From the NCBI GenBank assembly GCA_038277395.1, contig CM076189.1, positions 110,095,267-110,159,266 of the forward strand: DNA of 64,000 nt, given 5' to 3'. Of the stretch, positions 1 to 12,020 are shown piece after piece. Source of the stretch: Dryocosmus kuriphilus. Its lineage: Eukaryota > Arthropoda > Insecta > Hymenoptera > Cynipidae. The notes beneath the pieces were generated by a model. The model did no database searches, was not told the DNA's origin, and saw nothing but the letters and a program-made list of their open reading frames with translations. A program made the translations under genes and the position numbers. Each line of letters begins with the position of its first letter. The first letter of the stretch is position 1.

Positions 1-1140
1 GAATGGAAAGTGAGGGAAGGAAGCTCAAGGAGACGAGAGACGCTTTACTCGTGTTCTTGGCTCGGAGGCCGAGTGAGACCGGGAAGGTTACGAAGCGAAA
101 CCGATCTTGCTAGAGGAGTTTGAGAGTGAAAACCCTGCCTAGAATAATAGAAGGATGGACCGAGTGGAGGCCGAAGACCTTGTTCAGAGGCTCCATGGTA
201 GGTGGTCATCCCATTAGCAGTTCCGCACTTGCTCTCAGCCACAAAAAGCGGGCACCCACGCGGTAGGGCATTGGCGACCGCGTGTGCATGGAAGAAAAAG
301 TCTAGAGAGAGTAGATCGAAACCCCAGCGACATTCGGAGGTTAAGGAGTGCCCGGCTCAAAGCGCGACTTTAGAATAGTGAGGCGGGCGTCTCACAAGAG
401 AACCGAAGGGTGTACACGGAATAAAAGCCGTCGGAAGACTGGGTGCTGACGCGGGTGTCTCAGGCGGCCATATTGTGGTTGGTAGGTCCTTCGGGCAAGC
501 CGGTCTATCTTTCCTTTCTGTACGTGGAGAATAAAGTATAGCGGTTTGCCTGAGGCTAAAAGTAATTATGGTTTATTTGATATTAGGGTTTATTCGAAAT
601 TATGGTTCATTTCGAATGCCGGCGTATTCGATATTATGGTTCATTTGAAATGATGGTTTTTTTAAGTTTCGCTTTTAATTGGAAACATAAAGTGTTCATC
701 TAGCGCGTAAAAGATTAAATGTCCGTACCGAATTCATCACTATTTATTATTTGAGTGAAGGATTCATAGTATTGAAAACGGTATTCGGCGTCAAGTGCTT
801 TCATTTAGCGGCAAGAATTCTCTTTCACTCACACGTCCTCGTCCCCTCTTACAGTCTTGTGAAAAGGGAGCTAGCGTGCCCGTCTGCCGTGACAGGATAA
901 CGGACGGAGCGCGGATAGGGTAGTCCCTATCTGGCACCACAGAATAAAATAAACGAACTTCGTGTGTCGAAAGAGTGTGACCCACGAATTCGGCTTACTC
1001 TGATCCTCGGGTCGTGGCAAAGGAGGCCGGTAAGTGGTATCCAAGTTGTAAACGGGTTTCCTCCTGGACCACCCGAAGCCAGGCCATAATTAACCGAAGA
1101 GAGTACGAACAAGGTTAAAAAAATGTAAATCCCCGTTACA
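1..1140 (+). mobile_element. Solo LTR, copy 1 (5' part outside the window)
   Basis: This stretch is the same sequence, at roughly 90% or better by eye, as 16606-17742. It is the 3' part of a long terminal repeat. It ends in CCCCGTTACA, which mirrors the TGTAACG start seen in the complete copy at 15818. An AATAAA-type signal lies near 944-952, followed by a GC-richer tail, so the LTR reads on the + strand. No gag or pol sequence follows; the next DNA is an AT-rich repeat. I therefore read it as a solo LTR left by recombination, of Ty3/gypsy or BEL type, which cannot be settled from the ends alone. Short open frames inside are not credible genes. Confidence 0.7.
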
Positions 1141-1169
1141 ATGTATATATATATCTATGTGTATGTATA

Positions 1170-1640
1170 AATTTTTTAATTTTTCTTCATTCTTAAATTG
1201 CTAAAAATTTCCACAATTCATTAAAAAAACTTTAAAACAATGTGAAGTTTGTTTTGTATTTAGTAATACTTAATATATTTTATATATTTATTTCTCTTTG
1301 TAACTATAAAAATAATGAAAGATGATAATTCGGTTAAATAAGATTTATGCCAAGTAAAAAGTCAGATAATTTAAAATTATATCAAACGATAACCTGGAAA
1401 AATGAAATTATGGCAAATGGTAATTCGGAAAAATAATATTATGTTAAATGTTAATTCGCTAAAATAAGAATTAGGTCAAATGGAATTCCGGGAAGGTAAA
1501 AATTAATCTAATTTAAATTAATTCATATTAAAGAACTTAATATTTTGTTTTTAGTAGTACTGAAAAGTTATAAGTCCTTTAGAAGAGGTATTTAGAAATT
1601 TATGAGCTTAGAAACGGGGAAAATTTTTATACACAGTTCT
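1170..1640 (+). repeat. Left inverted end of element A
   Basis: The sequence reads inward through a block of alternating AATTCGG- and AAATAA-type motifs and reaches GGTCAAATGGAATTCCGG near 1475-1495. Its reverse complement is found at 11130-11465, and its direct copy at 27830-28300 forms the left end of element B. Confidence 0.6.
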
Positions 1641-1971
1641 CGATTTTCGAAATCTTCTAAAATCCTTTCAGGTTTTTTTAATCTTTGCGAAATTCCTTGA
1701 AATCTGACGATGTAGACAAGAATCTCCAGAGATCCGTTAAAGTTCCTTAGAACTAGGAAAATTGTTTGAAATCTAGTAGAAAACTTTCAAAACCCCACAA
1801 AGTGAGGAGTTTATTGACATATAAAATTAGATATACATAGATTTTGTAGGTGTATCTAAACTCCAAAATAACGCTTGAATATTGAAACCCGTTAGACCCT
1901 TAACACACTGAAAATACCCGGAAATTTATGGAAACAGTCAGAAATCTCGTAAAAGAAATAAAAATCATAAA

Positions 1972-2290
1972 GATTAACATGTCACCATCTTTTTTCTTTG
2001 AAGTACTCTTGCAAACCATTCACATTATCTTCGTGGAACGCGTATGTTTCAACGTATGCCACATATGGCTTGATGAGATGCTTCCCTGAAAGGTTATTTT
2101 TAACAAAAATTTGAACTATAGATTATGCCACCTGGCACTAACATATAAATGTGATTGGTCGGAGGAAAATGTTGCTCGAGTCTATACTAATGCTCGCGGG
2201 ATCATACTTTTCGAAATTTTGAGCCATAAAGTATTCTTTACCTATAAACAATTTAGCTGTGTTGGAAGACGGGCATGACGATGAGGTATT
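1972..2290 (-). pseudogene. Decayed cargo exon, element A copy
   Basis: The minus strand aligns with the better-preserved exon at 28662-28945 in element B. Shared words include MAQNF near 2225 and HLIKPY and YAFHED near 2090-2025. In-frame stops and small indels interrupt this copy, so it cannot be translated as one piece. Where B ends in a stop after NMNGL, this copy has CAA (Gln) and reads on for a few tens of codons. The protein family is not recognised. Two copies share the same words, which supports a formerly coding exon rather than chance. Confidence 0.4.
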
Positions 2291-2503
2291 TGATTTTGAG
2301 CCTGGTCGGAATTCACAGATCTGCTTGGACGTGCTGGCTTATTCTCACTAGTGTGTTCTTATAAAGATGGAATGAGCCAGAACACTGCTCTCTTGATTAG
2401 GTTGCATCCAGTCGGGTATTTGAACGGAACCAGGCGATTCATACAGTCTTCAAATATATTTTAGCTTAATAACTATTTCATTTAAATCAAATTTTGAATT
2501 GAA

Positions 2504-2981
2504 TTAATGGTGCAGATTCTGTAGAGAATCGTAGTTTCCAGATACAATTAAAAAGAAACTTTGGTTCACGTAGCGGATGTTCACTGGAGCTTCCATAATT
2601 TCGCATGAGCTCATACGCGAAAACAAGCCAAAACGTATGTTTACTTTTATCCGCCATCTACTGGGATTATATATCCCTTTAAGAAGCTCCATATTCTCCA
2701 CTGTTGCGAAAATCTCACCATTGATTGTTGATAATGCAATATATTCTTGTTCAAGCATACGCACATACTTGAGAGGATTTGTTACTTCCCTTCTAATTCG
2801 TTCATCATGAGGAAAAGTGTATCTTCGAAATTCGAATACCCGATGCAAATTGATACGGGAATAAGCCGAGTGTATCCAAGGTTTCCTAGTCCATGAGGTG
2901 GAGGAAAACTGGGAGGAGGAGACCTGGACCTTTCACGAAGAGCAGTCGTGGCAGAAGGATTCGGATCCCCGACATGAGAAT
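2504..2981 (-). pseudogene. Cargo exon of unknown function, element A copy (frameshifted)
   Basis: On the minus strand this begins just after a good splice-acceptor sequence (TTATTCTTACAG, 2993-2982). It first encodes an R/S/P-rich stretch (RERSRSP). After a one-base frameshift near 2845 it encodes a roughly 110-residue block ending YDSLQNLHH-stop at 2504. The block at 29134-29612 in element B is about 70% identical in protein and keeps a single frame. Shared motifs are EFRRY, NPxKYV, IFAT, EIMEAPVNIRY and VSGNYDSLQ. I recognise no domain. This copy is broken by the frameshift; the B copy shows the ancestral frame. Confidence 0.5.
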
Positions 2982-2999
2982 CTGTAAGAATAAATAGAG

Positions 3000-4490
3000 G
3001 AATAATTTTTTTGAGCACATACTTGCGTTATTCTTGAACCCCGGTTCGCCCAAAAAATGCTGAGTCATTTAATTTCACAAATCCTACCGCCTAGATTTTA
3101 GGGGCTTAAATGCTCATGTTCCTTCTCCTCGTACTTCTTCAACTTCTGTTCATCTTCTTCAGCGTGTATTATTCTAATAAATCTTACTGACAATTGCTTT
3201 TAATTTAGAACTACTCTTATTTTGCAAATTCAACTGTCTCTACGTTTCTACCTGACTTCCGTTTCCTTTCCTCATCATTTTCTTCACAACCATGCTATAC
3301 ATTATCTATCCCCCCCAACCCCTCACTCTTCTACTTTAACTCTTTCATCCTTCTCCAAATCCCATATCTACCATGTTCGATTAACCATTTTGAAAACTTG
3401 TACTCAAACTCCAAATTCGTAATCGGTGACCCGAAAAACACTTCTAAGGTATATTGATGAAATCGCCCTGCTAAAATTTTTGGTGCTTAGGTGCCTCAGA
3501 AAATGAAATTTCTTGATATAAAAGGTCCTACACTTGTAAATATTTGACCACAACCAAAAATCATGCACGTTACATTCCGTAGATTTTTTCATGAGGAATA
3601 TGTATGATATACCGAAAAACGGCCATTTTTGCGCATTTGAGTCGGTTATAAATAGTCGCGTGCTAGGCAACTTCTATTTCCAAATTTTGATTCAGTGCGA
3701 AAAATGAAGTGAGAAAACACCTTCAAATTTCAGTGAGGAAATTCATACAGACCTGCATAATTCTTTACTGTGTAATTGTTATTTCAAAAACTGTAAATCG
3801 ATTATATACTAAAAAGTATTTAAAGATTTTTTTAAAAAGTAGTATATATCCCTACATTTTATAGAAATCAGCGATACGTAGTACTGGATTATACTAAATT
3901 TTTGTTACGTAGCTTGAGCAGCCTCAAAAAGCGATCGAAAGTGAAAAGCAAAGTGAAATTGATCAAAAAGTTTCAAAAAGCTTACTATAAGGTCCTTATT
4001 ATTCCATTACATATGTTAATATTGCAGGTCAATCGATTTGTCTCGAATCAGAGAATCTTTGCTATGCTTGCTTTAATTAAGAAGAGGATTAAGAGGATGA
4101 GGTGAAGGAGAAAGAGAAGAAGAAGGTTGAGGATGAGAAGGAGGAGGAAGATGAAGGGTCAGTTAAACAAAATACTTAAAATGTTGGATAAAATTGTATA
4201 TCTCACAAATACGTGGGAAAGACTTTGAATTATTTTCGCATGTCTGAGCTGAACAATTAATTCGAAACCGCCCAGCCTAACTACTTACGAACTTGTTCGG
4301 TTGCGGTCCTTATTGGTTCACCATTATTGTCCAGTGGAATATTCAGATCTAACTGCCCAGGTCCCTCTGCACCTAATTTGTTAAAAGAGGCATTATCTGT
4401 TTTAAAAGGTAACACTAATGTCTCACGAATTTTTATTATAAAGCTAATGTAAAGTAACGTATTCAGTTGATGAATAGTTACATTAAAGTC
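3000..4490. other. Element A interior without a recognisable gene
   Basis: The sequence is collinear with 29640-31085 in element B. It holds a pyrimidine-rich patch near 3120-3165 and a purine-rich (GAGGA/GAAG) patch at 4080-4160. Both have counterparts in B, at 29745-29800 and 30672-30735. Short open frames exist on both strands but are not conserved between the two copies, so I call no gene. Confidence 0.5.
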
Positions 4491-5000
4491 ACGGTGGATC
4501 TCCTTAAAAGCCCTTAAAATCTCTTAAATTTCCTTAAAAATCATCAAATCCCTTAATCTCCATGAAACAATCAAAACTCTTTGAAACCCTTAAAAAAGTC
4601 AATGAAGCACTTTAAACTTTTTAACACCTTAAAATTCCCTGAAGCACTTACAAACTCCTGCCTTAAAATCCCATAAAATCCTTTAAGACCATTAAAACAC
4701 CTAAAATTCCTCAAATCTTTTAAATGCTCAGGTGCTTTGAATCCCTTAAACATTTTCAATCTTTTAGAATCTATAAAATCACTTAAATTCCTTCCAACCT
4801 CTTAAAACACATAAAATCTCTTAAAATTGCGTAAACACAATAAACTCCACAAAACTCCCTAAAACTTTAAAACCTGTAATATCCCTAAATCCTTTGAAAC
4901 ACTTAAATCTCTTAAACCTATTAAAAACTCTTTAAATCCTTACAATCCCTGAATCCTTTGAAACTTCTAAAACCCTTGCAAACCCTTAAAACCTTTTAAA
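4490..5000. repeat. Quasi-periodic CTTAAA-rich tract in element A
   Basis: About 500 bp consists of variants of CCTTAAAAT and CTTTGAAAT repeated every 8 to 12 bases with much drift. The same tract is at 31085-31610 in element B. Longer tracts of the same texture occupy 12840-14640 and 41480-43400. Confidence 0.6.
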
Positions 5001-6430
5001 TAAAAAAAATTTCTTAATGTCCCCTAAGTCTCATAATTTAACACAATAACAAAATAATAAAAGAAAAACAGTAATAATTTTTTTGAGAAATAAACGGAAT
5101 TTGAGAGAAATCCATAAATTAAAGAATTAGGGAAATCAAAGAAAATTTAAAAGTAACAAATATTTTTATTCTTTCTCGTTGGGGGTTTTTATAATTTAGG
5201 AGGCTTTGAATTTTGATTCAATTTTTAAAGCTACTGCTTTGAGCTTCTTAAATTTTTCAAATTTCAAATTACACAATTTAATCCTAAGACATTAAAAATT
5301 TAATAATATTCTTTAATTGTCTTTCTTGTGCTATACGGAAAATTTTCGGTATGTTACTTTTGGGTGTGAACAATTCAAATGGAAGCTTGTAAGTAAACAT
5401 ATTTTAGAATATGTACATGTGATTTTTGCTAGAAAAAATAATTATAATAATCTTTTACACTTACATTCAAAATGAGCGAAATATTCGAATGTGACGAATA
5501 CAATCTTTGTGAAAATCTTCATTTTTTTTAAAACGAAACGTTCATAAAATGATCAAGACTATTTTTCTTAGGAATTGCTTGTGTTCGTCTTTTACTTCTT
5601 TTATCTGATGATGACGCTTTATTTGTTCTTTAAAAATATTTTGTGAAAGATAAATATTTTTTTTCTCAGATCTGGAAATTTTTCAGATTTGATAGATTTG
5701 TTACACATAACCTTCATAAAATTATAATCATTAAAAATTAAAATGTTTCTTAAGAATTGCATGATATAATCAGTAAAAGCAAAGCATAAATTTATTTTCC
5801 TTATCTTTGGAGTTTCCGTGTCATGTATAAAAATTCAACTAAAAAAAAAAAAGAGTTTTTAAAGCAAAATATTTTAAACTGTCAATTTTTTAGGATCCAA
5901 TAACATTAAAGAATTACCTTTTTTTATTTCTAGAGTTTTTTAAACGAGCTGCAGAGATTTATAGCAATTTAAAAATGGCGAGACCTTAACAATTTTTACA
6001 AAACTTTCTAAGTTTCAAGTTACAATTTAATATAATTAATGAGTTTCTGTTTCTCCATTTCAACATTTTTATAAATGTATTAATGTTACAACATAAATGC
6101 TTTTAATAAATTAAATCATTTAACATTTTCTAAGTTTCTAAATTTCCAAAATTTTCTAAATATCTTCAAAGGAGCTATCTAAATAAAAAAAATTGATAAA
6201 TTTTTATCAACTTCATGCAATTAAAATTTGGTTAATCTAATTAAAAAAGAACACAGAAAATATTTTCAAATCTGTTTTTTTCCTCCAAAAATTTCTAAAT
6301 AAAAATCATTTCATAAAATTTTTAGTTTTCTGAGTTCCTAAATTTCTGAATATCCCGTCTAAAAAACTTAGAATTTTTTAATACAACGAAATATAAAATA
6401 TTATGCCTTTTTATTTAATACAATTTCACT
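5000..6430. other. AT-rich element A interior, no gene seen
   Basis: This is collinear with 31620-33050 in element B. It is A/T homopolymer-rich with stops in all frames. The last ~100 bp belong to the inner part of the right inverted end. The LINE then enters at about 6431. Confidence 0.5.
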
Positions 6431-6738
6431 GGACTTTTGGTCTAGTATATCGTGACGCGTCGTGTATCGCTCCACAATTTGAGTTCTTTTTCGCTGTACT
6501 TTCGAAGTGCTCTGTTTTCGTGGGTGTGTTTGTTTTCTTCAGTTTTTCTCTGTCTTCTCACTGTGCCCTGTATTTGACTTTTTTGTTCGATAGGAGCAAT
6601 GTTCTCTTTATCGTATGTTTCATACGCCTTAGAATTGAGGTTAGGATCGCCTTGACTCGGGACCTTTTGGCGTTTGAATCCTCTTTGGTGCATCGCTCTT
6701 AAGTATAATAAATCATGGACATTAATAATGACACTCAT

Positions 6739-7082
6739 GCACTGTAAACAATTTAGGGAATTTTCCCCACGTTTTTGTAGGGAAAATTCCACATTTCGTT
6801 AGGGAAAAGACATTTCACCAAGAAAATAGGTAATCTTCCCCAAGTTCTGAAAAATTTTCACAAGAAGTAGTGAATTCCCCAAAAGTTTAATGGAACTGAT
6901 AAATCCCAATAATGTTTAGTGAATTTTCACCAAGAAAATAGGTAATTTTCCCTAAGTTCTCGAAAATTTTCATAAAAATTAGTGAATATTCCCCAATGTA
7001 AGTAGGGAAAATTTCCAAAAGTTGGGGTAAAAAACTTCCCTACGATTTTGGGAAAATTCACCAAAAAATTTTTTTCAGTCTG
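6739..7082. mobile_element. MITE inside the LINE leader
   Basis: This is a roughly 345-bp foldback element. Its left end begins CACTGTAAACAATTTAGGG. The reverse complement of the right end (7083 backward) matches with a few mismatches. The interior is made of drifting copies of AGGGAAAATTCC and GGTGAATTTTCCC motifs in both orientations. It has no coding capacity and no clean target duplication. Confidence 0.6.
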
Positions 7083-7085
7083 CTT

Positions 7086-8265
7086 GCAAGTGTAACGGGT
7101 GCTTGGAGCAAATTAAAGGTGTTCCTAAACACTACTACGTGGTAAGTGCAGTTAATAGTACAATGTTAAGTGCCCTAAGACTAGCCGTATCTTTTTCAAT
7201 AAGGAATGGATCGATTATTGTAGCGCATGCATGACTTGTTTGCCATCTGAGTTTAGTGGAATGCAAACTAGATCTAGAATGTATTCTCGTAGTTCCGGTG
7301 GTTCTGATAAGTATTCGGACCACTCTTCTAAGGCCTCTTTACCAGGAAAACGAGCTGTTGGTCATACGCAGCTCGTTTCCCTGAGAGTATGGCTACCCTC
7401 TCTACGCAGCAGCCTTCTACTTTTCTTTTGCCGCCGCTTCCTACCAACGCCGATGTTGCAAGCTATACTGCTACCTGTAAGCACCTCATCGGCCATTTAG
7501 GTGCTATTTTTGGCACGTTTTCATCAATTATCGAAGAATTGTGTGACATGGGTTTGGACAGTCTGCATAATGATATCAACTGCAAGATTGATGCAGTCAA
7601 CGAAAGTTTAATTAAGGTTTCTGAGGAAAACAGAGCAGTAGTACCTAGACTGGATGACCTGGAAAAACGAATCGATGCAGTTCAATCCACTACGAGTCAT
7701 GAACTCAATCAATAACTTATATCTAAGCTCAATGATTGTATGTTAAAAATAAATAAACCTTATACAACATGAAAGAGACCTCGAATTGGTAATTACTGGA
7801 TTACATGCTTCGCCTTCTGAAGACATCATGAATCAAATGATTTCAATTTCCAATATTCTTCATGTTACTATCCAAACCTCTGATATTGTCAATATCTACA
7901 GGACAGGTTCCTCGCGCCATGATATGTCAAGGTCCATTCTAGTAAAATTTGCTAGTAAAATGGTTCGTGACCGAATTTCCTCAACCAAGCGATCACATGC
8001 TCAGCAAAAGGTCAGCATGATTGAACCTGCTTTTGGTGACTCACTGATTTACTTGAATTTTAATCATGCCCCCGACACTTATGCTTTATACAAACAAACT
8101 CGCACCTGCCTTGAACGACTTAATATACTTGTGAAGAATGTTTGGATTATAAATGAGGTGATTCATGTCAAACTCTCCGAGGCAGCTTCTCCAACTGCAC
8201 TTCGCTGCACACCTGATCTTGAATCCTTATGTACTGATATCCAATCCAAGACCCACCACCCTTAG
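7086..8265 (+). pseudogene. LINE ORF1 remnant (Cys-rich region, coiled coil, FP-like domain)
   Basis: ORF1 of an insect-type LINE encodes a nucleic-acid-binding chaperone. A Cys-rich start (CKCNGC near 7087; DYCSACMTC near 7215-7240) resembles a PHD-type zinc finger. A ~108-residue frame at 7389-7715 follows, with a heptad-rich segment (NESLIKVSEENRAVV, LDDLEKRIDAV) typical of a coiled coil. After a stop, 7760-8265 encodes a domain like the Baculo_FP domain of LINE ORF1 proteins, with ELVITGLHASPSED, RSILVKFASK and a late VWIINEVIHVKL. Frame changes and stops at 7714 and about 7740 make it a pseudogene. Family assignment is from motif recall. Confidence 0.65.
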
Positions 8266-8339
8266 GACCGATGGACCATTGAACCTCCTCCGCTACAATA
8301 TCTGAACAAGAATCCTAGGGGTAACAATCTTTTTCTGTA

Positions 8340-10960
8340 GGTGAACATTTAACTATTTGTCACGTTAACTCCAAGCCCCTCAAGGCTAATATTCATGAAT
8401 TACGGTAATTTTTTTTCTAATCATTATGACGTTATTGCTATTTCAGAGACTTTGCTTAACGATTTATTTCATTTTTTTCCTACTGATTATCACTTTCTTC
8501 GATACGACAGAGTTGAAGGCAGGGTGGTGGAGTTGGTGTTTATATCTTGCCTTCCCTCTCAGCACGTATTTTACAAACCTCCCTTGTGATGATACCCTAT
8601 ACCTCTCAGTACGTTGAACCGAATTTCTCATTGTTGAAATAAAAACACCGAATAATCCTAGTATCCTGCTCTCGATTGTTTATCACTCACAGAATACTGG
8701 CCCTATCACTGATTTTGAAACGGCTTTTTCTCTTCACTATCCTCTATACAGTAAGGCCATTATTCTCGGGGATTTTATTGCTGATCTTTGTAAAGATGCT
8801 CATTATGCTAATCATATAAAAGATTTTTTTTTTCTAATAATTTTTACATTGTTCCGTACTCTTCTTCACACCACACAGCCTCTTCTCACGCTCGGCTAGA
8901 CATTTGTGCTGCAAATGATGAGGATAATGATTGTAAAATATGACCGAAGAGAGGTACCATTTCTCTTTCAACATGACCTTATCTATGTCATGTATTATTA
9001 CCTACGCCCTAAACAGGAAAACAGATACTTATCGTATCGCGATTTTCGTAACTTAAATATTGGCGACTCTTTGAAATTTTTGGCGACTTGCAATTGTCCT
9101 GAATTGCCACTTATTGATGCTATTCAAGGTAAAATTTCTTAGTATAGCACAATTGTAATCGATGCTAATATAAAAATTCTCTACGCTTCGTAAATATCAA
9201 CCTAAGAGATTGCCTGCGCCGTGGATCACGCAGGCATTGAGTTCGCAGATGAGGGAGGGGGACAGGCTATATAAAGCTGCTGTACGCAATAATTCTGATT
9301 ACCTGACGTCTAAGTTCCGCTCCTTGAGAAAGCTGGTTCAAAATAACCTACTATTAAATAGAATTGCTTATATTGCAGATAAACTTACGATCCTTCTTGC
9401 CTCTGGATATAAATCCCTTCTTGTTCCTGACTCTGATTTTAATGATAATATATCATCTCCCTATCCCTTTCCTTCTCGTATCACCAACACCTGGCCTTAT
9501 TAACCCTTTAAAAAGAATTGAATCTATCCTTAGGTTCCATTTATCCCTATATCTTTGATGATTTTAATGTCTATTTTCTATTCTTTTATTGAAAATGATC
9601 ATTATCTCATACCTAAATCGGTTTCTCTAGGAGATATATAGGCCACTCTATCTATTAAGTCTTCCTGTAAGACTTTCGAAAAACATAACTAAAAAAAGTG
9701 CACTTGAAGCAAGCAAATTACATACCAAACTTTTCCCCGGGATTCATACATCGTCTGTTGAAGATAGTAATGATATCAAGCTGCCATTGACTCAATGATA
9801 TACCTTAGTGTTTTTAAGGATCTCGACATTGGGAAACATGGCATTCTTCTTAAAAAACTTGAGGAAATGGCAGTTGAATTGTTGTTTGGTTTTCAGCTTA
9901 TCTTCTCGACAGGAAAGAAGCTGTATTCGATCCTGATAAAAATATGCTATCTAACTGGCCCGAGTTACTTCTGGAGTTCCTCAGGAATCGGTTTTCGGGA
10001 ATATTCTGTTTATAATATATGTTACAGATCACAAGCTTCTTCTACAACTTGTGAAATACATATTTTATGCTGAAGACCTTAAAATCTATATTCGTTGTTC
10101 TCCGTGTGATATATGCTCAGCGATCAAGACCTTAATTCAAGCGATTCAGCTTCTGTCTACATGGGCCACAACTAACAAACTTTCCATTAATTTGTCTAAG
10201 ACGAAGGCCATGGTCCTCAGTAGTCCTGCTTATATTAGTGACATCGACACATCAGTTTTACCTCCGCTAAAATTAAATGGCTCTTTATACAATACACTAA
10301 TTCTGTTCGCAATTGGGTTGTCATCTTCAATCCATCGGTTAGCTGGCAGGAACATGTTTGTCACATAGTCAGTAAAGTGCACATAACATTATATCCCCTT
10401 AAAGTAAACAGAAAAATCTTAGATAAGTCCCTGCGTATCAGATTAGCGTCTACGCTCATTGTTCCTCTTTTTGACTACAGTTGTCTTTTATACGACGATC
10501 TGTCAATAGAACTCGATGTGAAACTACAGAGAGCACTACATCAGTGCGTACGAATTTATCTACAAGTTACCAAGATACGCATCCTAATCACCATTTATTA
10601 GTGAGCTTAATTGGTTAAGAGTAAAAAATCGGCGAAAATACTTTATAGCCATCAACCGTTACTGTAGCCTTAGCTCAGGTAATCCTCTGTTTCTTCGCGA
10701 GCTATTTCAATACGTCGACAATGTTCGGAGTCCTGTTACAAGAAGAAGTGGATACTTACTTTACATCCATATATGCCGAACATCTGCATATTTCGATCTT
10801 TCTCTGTCTCATCTGCTAACCTCTGGAATTCCCTGCCTGCTAAAGTTAGACCCACTAACTGTTTGGCCTCATTTGAGATCGATCTTCTCCACCATTTGCT
10901 ATCTGACCAAGCGTCACTCATATAACTCTAATAGGCTCCAATGCGTTTTCATAATTTCTA
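8340..10960 (+). pseudogene. LINE ORF2 remnant (endonuclease and reverse transcriptase)
   Basis: ORF2 nicks target DNA and reverse-transcribes the LINE RNA. Endonuclease traces in several frames include a start like ICHVNSKPLKANIHELR (about 8355-8405), DVIAISETLL (8428-8457), a R-x-DRVEG box (8500-8520), and ILGDF (about 8765), where the usual GDFN has become GDFI. A linker typical of the group (PAPWITQ ... MREGDRLYKAA) lies at 9210-9275. In the RT palm the catalytic box reads YAEDLKIY (10063-10086), so the second-position Asp of YADD has become Glu. A thumb-like tail follows to about 10960. Many stops and shifts make it inactive. Confidence 0.75.
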
Positions 10961-11079
10961 CTCAAGTACACTCATTATATTATTACTAGACTATAATATT
11001 ATATTATACTATTATACTCTATTACAAACTACAAACTATATTGTACCCAAATATATTATACTTATATTTTTTGCCTCAG

Positions 11080-11127
11080 GGCACATTGTGCCAAGGCTTG
11101 AATAAACACTAAACTAAACTAAACTAA
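11080..11127 (+). repeat. LINE 3' end with CTAAA tandem tail
   Basis: The LINE closes with GCCTCAGGGCACATTG, an AATAAA at about 11100 and about four CTAAA units. Short tandem repeats rather than poly(A) mark the 3' boundary. Confidence 0.75.
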
Positions 11128-11129
11128 AA

Positions 11130-11470
11130 CCTATTTACAGTTTACCGGAATTCCACTTGGCCTAACTTTCATTTTAACGAATTATCACTTAGCATGATTT
11201 TTATTTTCCCAAATTATCATGTGCTATAATTACATTTTTCCCGTTTATCGTTTGACACAATATTGAGTTTTTTGAAGTTTCTATTTGGAATAATTCTTGT
11301 TTTTCTGAATTATCATGTTTCTTCATTTGTATACCTGAGTTATGTTGAAATAAATTCATCAAATATTATATTATATGTTACTAAATACAAAAATAAACTT
11401 TTTTCAACTTTAAGGTTTTGTAAAGGATCTGTAGAAATATTTGGAAATCTAAAATTATAGCAAATTAACA
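11130..11470 (-). repeat. Right inverted end of element A
   Basis: This is the reverse complement of 1170-1500, including TTACCGGAATTCCACTTGGC at 11145-11164 and the ACTAAATACAAAAATAAAC stretch near 11380. The same end occurs at 33055-33413 (element B) and again around 36385-40230, where the hAT-like element split it. Confidence 0.6.
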
Positions 11471-11848
11471 TATTTTTGTCAATATATATAAAAAATATAT
11501 AAATATAAATATATAAATAGTATATAATAATATTTTAATTATAATCTTATTCAATTTTATTTTCTCTTGTTCCCAGTGTGTCGGAATTCAGTTTGACCTA
11601 ACCTTTATTCTAACGAGTTATCATTTAACAAAAGTTTTATTTCCATGAATTAATTAACTAACGTCTAATTAACTGTCAAAGCTTTAAACTCTATATTTAA
11701 TTAAGTAATAAAAATTGGCTAATACTAATTTAATGAAAACCCACATTACATAAGATTTTATTTTGAGTTAAAAAAAATTATAAGTCTTTTACAAGAGGTT
11801 TTTAGAAATTTAGGAGCTTAGAAAATGGGAAATTTTTATATAAGTGGC

Positions 11849-12020
11849 CATCCATACATTACGTAAGCGACATTTTTGGAAATTCCCCCCCCCCCCCCCC
11901 CCCAGTAAGGATTTTTCTATAATAAATGCATGTAGCTTTAACGTACTCGTAAGATTTGGTTTGACCCCCCCCCCCCCCCCCCTCAAAAAAAACTTTACGT
12001 AATTTATGGACAGCCCCTAA
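11849..12020. mobile_element. Short MITE with two poly-C runs
   Basis: A ~170-bp foldback. The left end has GGCCATCCATACATTACG, and the reverse complement of the right end is GGGGCTGTCCATAAATTACG. Runs of 19 C (11885-11903) and 18 C (11965-11982) lie inside. Block D has no insertion at the matching place (about 40622), so D is the empty site. This GGGGCTGTCCATAAATTACG-type end is one I recall as common among arthropod MITEs. Confidence 0.7.

Larger units (their letters stand above)
6431..11127 (+). mobile_element. Degenerate CR1/Jockey-type LINE inserted in element A
   Basis: A two-ORF non-LTR retrotransposon sits where element B (about 33050) has uninterrupted sequence, so B is its empty site. 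Parts in order are a leader, a MITE insertion (6739-7082), ORF1 remnants, ORF2 remnants with endonuclease and reverse-transcriptase motifs, and a 3' end of AATAAA followed by tandem CTAAA units. All frames are broken by stops and indels. CTAAA-like short repeats at the 3' end suggest a CR1/Jockey-group lineage; exact clade is unassigned. Confidence 0.8.
1150..11470. mobile_element. AT-rich inverted-repeat element A (with nested LINE)
   Basis: The element is bounded by inverted copies of one AT-rich sequence, at about 1170-1640 and about 6340-6430 plus 11130-11465. Its interior is collinear with element B at 27825-33413, apart from the LINE at 6431-11127, which B lacks. Without the LINE it is about 5.6 kb. 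It carries two decayed coding blocks on the minus strand and a quasi-periodic CTTAAA-rich tract. No transposase is recognisable, so it is either non-autonomous or of an unknown class. The outer edges sit in TA-rich simple sequence, and no target duplication can be called. Confidence 0.6.

Noticed and set aside
4490..5000. Degenerate telomeric repeats
   Set aside because: Units centre on CTTAAA/CTTTGAAAT, not the insect CCTAA/TTAGG repeat, and drift in length.
6442..6792. 116-residue protein on the minus strand
   Set aside because: It overlaps a plus-strand frame of similar length and the MITE edge; it lies in the LINE leader and is not family-like.
11100..11127. Interstitial telomere-like (CTAAA) array
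   Set aside because: Only about four units, directly after AATAAA at the end of a LINE; it is the LINE tail.
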